Shown in pieces: positions 57,957 to 64,000 of a stretch of 64,000 bases of DNA. The DNA comes from Lindgomyces ingoldianus (taxonomy: Eukaryota; Ascomycota; Dothideomycetes; Pleosporales; Lindgomycetaceae). Below the pieces are notes generated by a model. That model was not told the DNA's origin and searched no databases. It worked only from the letters and a program-made list of their open reading frames with translations. The stretch's first letter is position 1; each line of letters opens with the position of its first letter. Position numbers and translations under genes: made by a program. The stretch lies in contig NW_022985199.1 in assembly GCF_010093535.1 (NCBI RefSeq), forward strand, positions 372,001 to 436,000, read 5' to 3'.

Positions 57957-60900
57957 ATGGCGGGCATGGAGCAGCTCGAAGTCCACAGCAAGGTGCGTCT
58001 CTCTGCGACCTCGCGCTCTGTGTGCATCTAATTGAGAAAGTGCAGTCGTACCTCGTACGGTGGGTGAATGTGTCTGCGGGGCACACCATTTCGTGGAGCA
58101 TCCAGCCACATAAGAAATCCATCAACTTTGGTGTATTTAAACACCCCGGAGGAACTGGTGGCATCACTCCGAATCTACCGTCCTCTGCGACCTTCGAAGG
58201 CCCCTCCACCCCCGCTCTCGAAGTTCCTGGTGCGCGTGCACGCGGCTCGTCGATCCCTACCTCGCGCAATGATCGAACATTTGTGCTGGAGAAGCTGTCG
58301 GCCATTGGTCTGAAGCAAGTGCATTGGGCGGGGAAATGCGAAGCGGACAAGGTGTCCGTGGGGACCTATGATGTACCCGAGGGTGAGGGTGGCATGTACG
58401 GGCTGGTGTTCGATAATACATTCTCGAAGACGGTGTCGAAAACTGCAACCTTCGTACTGATGACATATCCTACCAATGCTCCGCCGAAATCTGGCCACCA
58501 CATGCACTACGCCCAAGCAATGGCAGGAACGAGTACCACAAGCTTGTCGAGATCAAGTCCAGGACTTGCACCAGTTACCGACTCTACCGAATCACTACTA
58601 ACAGATCCACTGGGAGGGGGCAGGAAGTTCAGCGAACGGCCTAAGTCATCGTACACGATAACCCCACAGAGCTCATCCTTTCTTACCGGCGTGCTTCAGA
58701 AGAAGAGAAGGAAAAGGAACCAAGGTTATGCGAGGCGGTTTTTTTCATTAGACTTCACTTCATCAACTCTATCATACTACCGGAATGACCATTCCTCAGC
58801 CCTGCGGGGCGCAATTCCACTCTCGCTAGCAGCTGTTGGAGCAAACGACAAGACGAGGGAGATTTCAGTTGATTCCGGGGCAGAAGTATGGCATTTGAGA
58901 GCGAGCAACAGGAAGGACTTCGACATGTGGAGAGAAGCTCTAGACCGAGCATCCCGGACTGCAGCAGGCTTGGCATCACCTACTCTTGTCATTCCGGAAA
59001 ATCAGTGGGAACCGACACCTCATATGGTTAACCACGCTGAAGAGCGTGAATGGGCTATGGTAGAATCCCTTGTGGGTAGAGTTTCCGGCACGAGGGATGC
59101 AGTGCGGAGGCTCGCTCAGGATACGGACCCGAAGTATCAAACGCCCACTGGTCTAGGAATTAGCAGGTTGCAAGAGAGCCATTCCCCTAGTCTATCTGAA
59201 GCGGATGCAGGAGAGTACTTCCCTGATATGGAAAAGGGACTAGATCGGAAAGCATTTTGGAAACGAAAGGCGAGCAGCTCTGGTCATAGCCCATCTGGTT
59301 TGTTCAGGAGAAGTGTCTCTGCTCAAATGGCCGTGGCTGCTCCTACGACTATACCTCCTGTTCCTCCTCTGCCGAACGGCAACCTTGCAGTGCCAAAGCG
59401 GAATGGCCGGTTAAGCACCCATTATCAACCCCAAGAGGAGGGCGTTCATGACCACTGCATGGCCCTCCTCCGCGACCTCGACACTGTGGTAGAAGAATTC
59501 TCCGCTCTCTTAGCTGAAAGTCGACAGCGTCGAACACCAGTCCCTACATCTGCAGTCTCGCCTCGTCGAAGCATGGACTCACAATCCTCAGACGAATTCT
59601 TCGACGCAACCGACGGCGATACCGTAAAATCCCAACTCCTCACCATCCGCCGCGATAGCGAAGACGACGAGCACGAACGTGACGATGTCTCAGACGGCGA
59701 ATCCGAGTCTTCCAGCGAAGCTGGAGGCACTGGTGTCTTCGACCGGATACCTCGTGAAGGCCAGCCCTCTCTTTTCCCTACGAAACCGAAATCCCTTGCA
59801 CCCCTTCCACACGAGCGTGTAAGGCGCAGAATAAACGTCCCACCATCAAAAGGCCAACCCCCAAGCCTAATCGCCTTCCTGCGCAAAAATGTCGGAAAAG
59901 ACCTCTCCACAATCGCCATGCCGGTGACCGCCAACGAACCAACCTCACTTCTCCAACGCCTGGCCGAACAAATGGAATACAGCGAGCTCCTCGACTCGGC
60001 CGTCACAGCCAACCCCGATAATGGCGAACGTCTCGTCCACATTGCCGCCTTCGCCATCTCTTCCTTCAGCAACGCCCGCGTCAAAGACCGCGCCATCCGC
60101 AAACCTTTCAACCCCATGCTTGGCGAGACCTTCGAGCTGGTGCGCGAAGACAAAGGATACCGCTTCATCGCCGAGAAAGTCGTTCATCGGCCCGTGCGCA
60201 TGGCATGTCAGGCCGAAAGCCAGCATTGGACGTTCATCCAATCGCCCACGCCCGTGCAGAAGTTCTGGGGCAAGAGCGCGGAACTGAATACGGATGGTCG
60301 TGCGCGAGTCTTCCTTCACGCAAGCTCCGAACACTTTTCGTGGACCGTGGCGACGAGTTTTCTGCGGAATGTTATTGCAGGGGAGAAATACGTCGAGCCT
60401 GTTGGGACTATGACTATCATTAATGAAAACACAGGCGCGAAAGCAGTCTGTACGTTCAAAGCTGGTGGGATGTTTGCTGGTCGCTCTGAAGACGTATCAG
60501 TGCAGGTCTTTGACTCCTCGGGTGGTATTCTGTCTATGGGTGCACAGGGCAAATGGACGAACGAGTTGAATTTCACATCGAATGGCCAGCCGACGGGAAA
60601 AACTGTATGGAGTGTAGGCGATCTGGTGGAAAAACCTCAGCAACATTACGGGTTTACAACGTTCGCAGCCGAGCTTAATCAGATTACTCCGATTGAGCAT
60701 AACCGTCTCCCGCCAACGGACTCCCGCCGCAGACCCGACCAACGCGCGGCAGAAGATGGCGACTTCGATCGTGCCGAGGCGCTGAAAGCGAGGCTTGAGG
60801 AGAGGCAGCGTGCAAGGCGACGCGTGATGGAGGAACATGGGGAGGAGTGGCAGCCGAGGTGGTTTGTGAAGGTTGGGCAGGAGGAGGCGGGAGCGTTGGG

Positions 60901-61000
60901 GGATGAGGAAGTGTGGAGATTGAGAGGTGGGAAGGAGGGGTATTGGGAGGAGAGGGAGAGGGGGGGATGGGAAGGCGTGTTGGATGTATTCCAAGCGTGA
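57957..61000 (+). CDS. OSH3: Oxysterol-binding-protein homologue, OSH3 type (GOLD, PH, FFAT, ORD)
   Basis: Exon 1 is 57957-57992 (MAGMEQLEVHSK) and exon 2 is 58046-61000, joined by a 53-nt intron (donor GTGCGT, acceptor GTGCAG), giving 996 residues. Domains: an N-terminal GOLD-like domain (SYLVRWVNVSAGHTISWSI to ATFVLMTYP, ~1-155); a PH domain (~223-320, SFLTGVLQKKRRKRNQGYARR); an FFAT-like motif DEFFDATDGD (~525) that would bind VAP proteins in the ER; and the lipid-binding ORD (~610-930, with PSLIAFLRKNVGKDLSTI and FNPMLGETFELV). The ORD signature, usually EQVSHHPP, reads EKVVHRPV here (~723-730), losing one of the two His that hold PI4P phosphate. OSH3 bridges ER and plasma membrane and controls PI4P. 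Whether HR is normal for ascomycete OSH3 must be compared. Confidence 0.93.
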
Positions 61001-61525
61001 TTAGAGAGTTAGTATTAGGGACAATGGCTGTGTATTTGTCACTCTGGATTAGATCGGACTTAACAGGTTAGATAGGAAGGACAGACAGATGGATCTCACA
61101 TCAAACACGGCTACGGTAGAGCGGGATGTTTCTTTTGAAAAGAACCCACGCGGCGTTTTTAGATGTTTATGTAATAGGTGGAGGATATCACAGATGGATG
61201 GATTGGACTAAAAGACTGGTTGGTGCTTCAACAAAGATATTATTTGCGACTGAAATGAGCACCCTGTGACGTTGATGCCCTCTCTGATTCAAGCAAGATG
61301 GCTGGCGTATCAATTCTACCCCATTCCGTGGTATCAATGGCATGCAGAGTGTAGGCGAGCTAACAGACAAGGTGCAACGCCTGTGAAACGACTTTTTGGG
61401 GTTCCTATTACACTGAATCTCCAAAAAATGTTCTTATGCAAGCCACTTAAGTCAATTGTCCCGCGCCATCCAGAACGTAATACTATCTCTGCTCGAATCG
61501 TAATCGTCATATGCAATGTTGAAAC
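61001..61525. other. Convergent 3' spacer
   Basis: The 525 bp between the OSH3-type gene and RTF1 hold no supported gene. The plus-strand frame that starts at 61266 overlaps RTF1 and is a shadow of it. Confidence 0.5.
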
Positions 61526-63237
61526 TCAGATCTCGATGTCAATACCCAGATCCATTGATGAGATGATATCATCGTCCATTTTCCGCTTCCTGAATGTCGG
61601 GATACCGCCTTTCTTCTCTTGTGTGCTCTTGGCTGGGGTACCAGCCCTTACGACAGCTGGCGTAGCCGAACGACTCCTGTCGCTTCCCTCAAATAAATCA
61701 TCGATGTTTGAGCCTGGAACCTGGAGAAGCTTAGATTTCTCTTGTTCCTCTTGCTTCTGCTTTTGGAAGGCTTTTTCTCTAGCCTTGCGGGCCCGTAGTT
61801 CGGCATGTCGCTCCTCGATAAGTGCCTTTCGAATTTGTTCCGAGTTGGCTTTACGGTTTTGACGGTTGATTTCAGCAAGACGCTGGGCAGTGTGGTCAGC
61901 CTTAGGGGTCGCAACGCTGGTTGATGCAGTGGAGAGTAGGTGGGTGTATTTATTTTGCTTGGCAATCTTCTCGCCGATATCTGCGTCGGTCCAGGTGCGG
62001 TTCTCAAGATTCTTGATGTCTTCATACTTTCGCTTGAGGAAGGCCTGCGTCGGAACTTTCGAATTCGATTCGACCAGCGACTGCTTGTACGTGTCAAGAT
62101 CGGCCTGTGTCTGTCAGCAAGGGCGCCATGTGAAAATAAACTGTGTACATACATCTGTGAAGGCCTGGTTGGAGAGGAAGAGAAATGTGTATTCCTTCTT
62201 GACCGATCCGTGTTGTGCAACGACATACTGATCTGTGGCTATCCGCTGACCATTTTTGCCTTCGAAGACGTACGGCTTGCCCGTGGAGAATCCTATATGA
62301 AAAATTAGTTAGAGCTCTAGGGTCCCTCGAGACATATGCCTACCCTTAATCTGAGCCATCTTATACAATGTCCGTCGCATGGAATCTTGGCCGGTCCCAA
62401 TTCGTACGAATGATCCAGTCATAGCCTCATCGAAGCCCGGGTAGAAGCACACCTTTGCGAAGAATCCTCTGCCAACACGGACCGACTCGAAGTGATGCAT
62501 CTGAGCAGGCTGCTCCTCCCGGGCAGCAGCCTGTCTAGCACGCTCATCCCACTCCACTTCGCTCTCGCCATCAGCATCGAGATCAGACCCCGACCTGTCC
62601 CCAGAGCTCGATCGTCGACGGTGGCCGTTCCGCCGGTCATCCATGCGTTGTCGCTGCTGTTGTCCACGCTGCTCACGCTCTCGTTTGTATGCCTCCAGCT
62701 TGTCACTCGTCTTTACCTTCTGGCGACTGCTCTTACGGTGACTATCCTCGGGCTCAACGGAGCTAGCCTTCCGCTTCTGTCGCTTCTCGTTCTGTGCGTT
62801 GTCTACCCTCATCTGCTCGGCCCTACGAGCAAGTTCCAGCGTGAACTTAGCCCTGGCGGCCTCTTCGGCACGTTCGCCAAGGATCCTTTCGCGCTCCAGC
62901 TGAGGTAGGTTGTCGATGCGGCGTCGGTCGGCCTCATTGATGTACTTGCCATCCACGGGGTAGGGAGCAGCACTGTCACGCACGTCTGGCTCATCGCGTT
63001 CAGAGTCGGATTCGTCCATAGCACCAGAACCAAGGGAATTGGGCGAGGAGGCGGCGACGGAGGAGCTGAGCGGTGTCAGTCGTGGACTTGACATTTTGCG
63101 AAATGAACGCGCGGCGTTGTGCAGTAAGGTTGATGGAAAAGTCGGCGGGGAGAGTAAGGGAGTACTTACGCCTCGCCTTCCTCAGCCTCCTCATCACCTC
63201 CTGCAAGGGCGAAGAGCTCATCGTCGAGATCCGACAT
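61526..63237 (-). CDS. RTF1: RNA polymerase-associated protein RTF1 (Paf1 complex, Plus3 domain)
   Basis: Four exons, 63237-63170, 63086-62344, 62292-62153 and 62104-61526, give 509 residues in frame. Donors are GTAAGT, GTAGGC and GTATGT. The start MSDLDDELFALAGGDEE and the acidic, then charged N-terminal third are typical. The Plus3 domain holds HFESVRVGRGFFAKVCFYPG, GSFVRIGTGQD, YKMAQIKGFSTGKPYVF, VKKEYTFLFLSNQAFTD. It binds phosphorylated Spt5 on elongating RNA polymerase II. A long Lys/Arg/Glu-rich coiled-coil-like segment follows (residues ~380-460), and the protein ends in an acidic patch. RTF1 promotes H2B ubiquitination and elongation. It is transcribed away from COQ7. Confidence 0.95.
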
Positions 63238-63622
63238 GGTAGCGAAGGCGAAAGGGGTAAAGTGAGATAAAGAACGACGTAAAGTGAAAGATTGCGGTGA
63301 TAGAAAGGTAGAAATGGGCGGTTGTGGGTGAGGGTGGCGGAGAGAGATGTCGTGTTCGTGGGGTGAAGAGGAGAGGGAGACTTGGAGGACGAGGGCACCT
63401 TTACGTGACGAGCTGCCAAGCCCTCGCGGTCCGATAAAAACCCGCCGCACGGACTAGTGCGTTTCTCTGGAGAAACTGTCACGTGCTCGCGGGATTCCGT
63501 GCGGCCCCGATGACCGGGCGACACAGTGACCGCATCACCATCGTACCATCTGCTTTCACTTCACTCAATTATACAAATACCCAGCACTCCTTTGCCCTCA
63601 CATTTCTGTACATATCTGCAAA
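63238..63622. promoter_or_regulatory. Shared divergent promoter of RTF1 and COQ7
   Basis: A spacer of 385 bp separates the two outward-facing start codons. A CCGATGACC-rich block and pyrimidine tracts are present, but no specific site is claimed. Confidence 0.45.
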
Positions 63623-64000
63623 ATGTCCTTAACACTCTTTTCAACCACTAAGGCTCTCCGTAGTGCATCGCGACATTCTCAATTCGCGCTTTTTGATTTT
63701 CTTGCCCCAAGTATCGTAACATCAAGCCAGACAATCCGCGCCTCGCTATTTCATTCCACAACCTCGCCAATTGAACCTCTCCAAAACGCTCAAACCTCGC
63801 ATCCGCAATCTCTTCAAAATGAGCCCTCTAGGAAGCCCCTAACACAATCGCAACGCGACTTCCTCGACAGTGCTGTACGTTCCACCGCTACACTATCTGA
63901 TGAACAGATAAAGCGATCCCGAATAATGCGCTCACATCCACCCAGCTGCGCGTCAACCAAGCTGGCGAACTCGCCGCAGTCCTAATCTACGCCTCGCAAA
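63623..64000 (+). CDS. COQ7: 5-demethoxyubiquinone hydroxylase (5' part, runs off right edge)
   Basis: Exon 1 is 63623-63874 (84 codons) and exon 2 begins at 63946 and is open at the edge. The 71-nt intron has donor GTACGT and acceptor CACCCAG. Exon 1 encodes an Arg/Ser-rich mitochondrial presequence with FHSTTSPIEPL and ends RKPLTQSQRDFLDSA. Exon 2 starts LRVNQAGELAAVLIYASQ, the hallmark first helix of COQ7, in which the Glu of GEL is a ligand of the di-iron centre. The enzyme hydroxylates demethoxyubiquinone in ubiquinone synthesis at the inner membrane. The remaining catalytic residues lie beyond the window. Confidence 0.9.

Noticed and set aside
59446..60168. Minus-strand 240-codon open frame
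   Set aside because: It is a shadow of the OSH3-type gene, which has clear domains on the other strand.
62492..62908. Plus-strand 138-codon hydrophobic frame
   Set aside because: It is antisense to the RTF1 coding sequence.
1..64000. CRISPR array, operon or bacterial-type genes
   Set aside because: No spaced identical repeats; spliced genes and fungal families throughout show a eukaryotic nuclear genome.

Overview
The window comes from the nuclear genome of a filamentous ascomycete. The signs are genes split by short introns (about 43-70 nt) with GTRNGY donors, CTAAC/CTGAC branch points and YAG acceptors; HET-domain and NACHT-type relics; GH72 and GH43 enzymes; a DUF4360 secreted protein; and transposon relics whose reading frames are broken mostly by TAA/TAG/TGA codons, as expected of RIP-like C-to-T decay. 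The flavour is Leotiomycetes-like, but that is inference.

Layout. The left edge (1-962) holds the 5' part of a type II membrane, glycosyltransferase-like protein. From 1 to 17 kb gene density is low and decay is high: a diverged tandem duplication (~2.0-2.35 kb); a 776-bp hAT-type element with matching terminal repeats and a perfect 8-bp target duplication (4723-5498); a broken secreted-protein gene (6.4-7.25 kb); a broken NACHT NTPase gene (8.5-9.7 kb) followed by a broken HET-domain gene (10.3-11.9 kb); one intact small secreted protein (12.3-13.1 kb); and a degenerate element bounded by ~195-bp inverted repeats (14.88-16.32 kb). From 18 to 32 kb are a tetraspan membrane protein, the mitochondrial rRNA methyltransferase MRM1, a divergent Mit1-like chromatin remodeler (PHD, chromodomain, SNF2), and a convergent MOV10/SDE3/SAD-3-type helicase whose N-terminal part shows two frame breaks. 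The stretch from 32 to 41 kb contains one unfamiliar conserved fungal gene (36.8 kb) and otherwise little.

The most striking locus is 41.0-46.5 kb. A 12-exon gene, whose exons sum to an intact 1585-codon frame, encodes one protein with a Cys/His-rich finger, a GBP/dynamin-like GTPase, a RING-like finger, a patatin-like domain and a polyproline tail. The patatin nucleophile serine appears to be missing. A second candidate is at 50.9-53.0 kb: a GH72 glucanosyltransferase homologue whose nucleophile Glu is Gln and which ends in a transmembrane helix plus cytosolic tail instead of a GPI signal. This suggests a cell-wall sensor rather than an enzyme.

The right third is ordinary and gene-dense: a cytosolic-looking GH43 enzyme, a RING-H2 protein, a GDSL/CE16 esterase with an 18-nt micro-exon, an OSH3-type lipid-transfer protein (GOLD, PH, FFAT, ORD), the Paf1-complex subunit RTF1, and the 5' end of COQ7 at the right edge. 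Exon models come from splice motifs and frame continuity only; no transcript evidence or database search was available.
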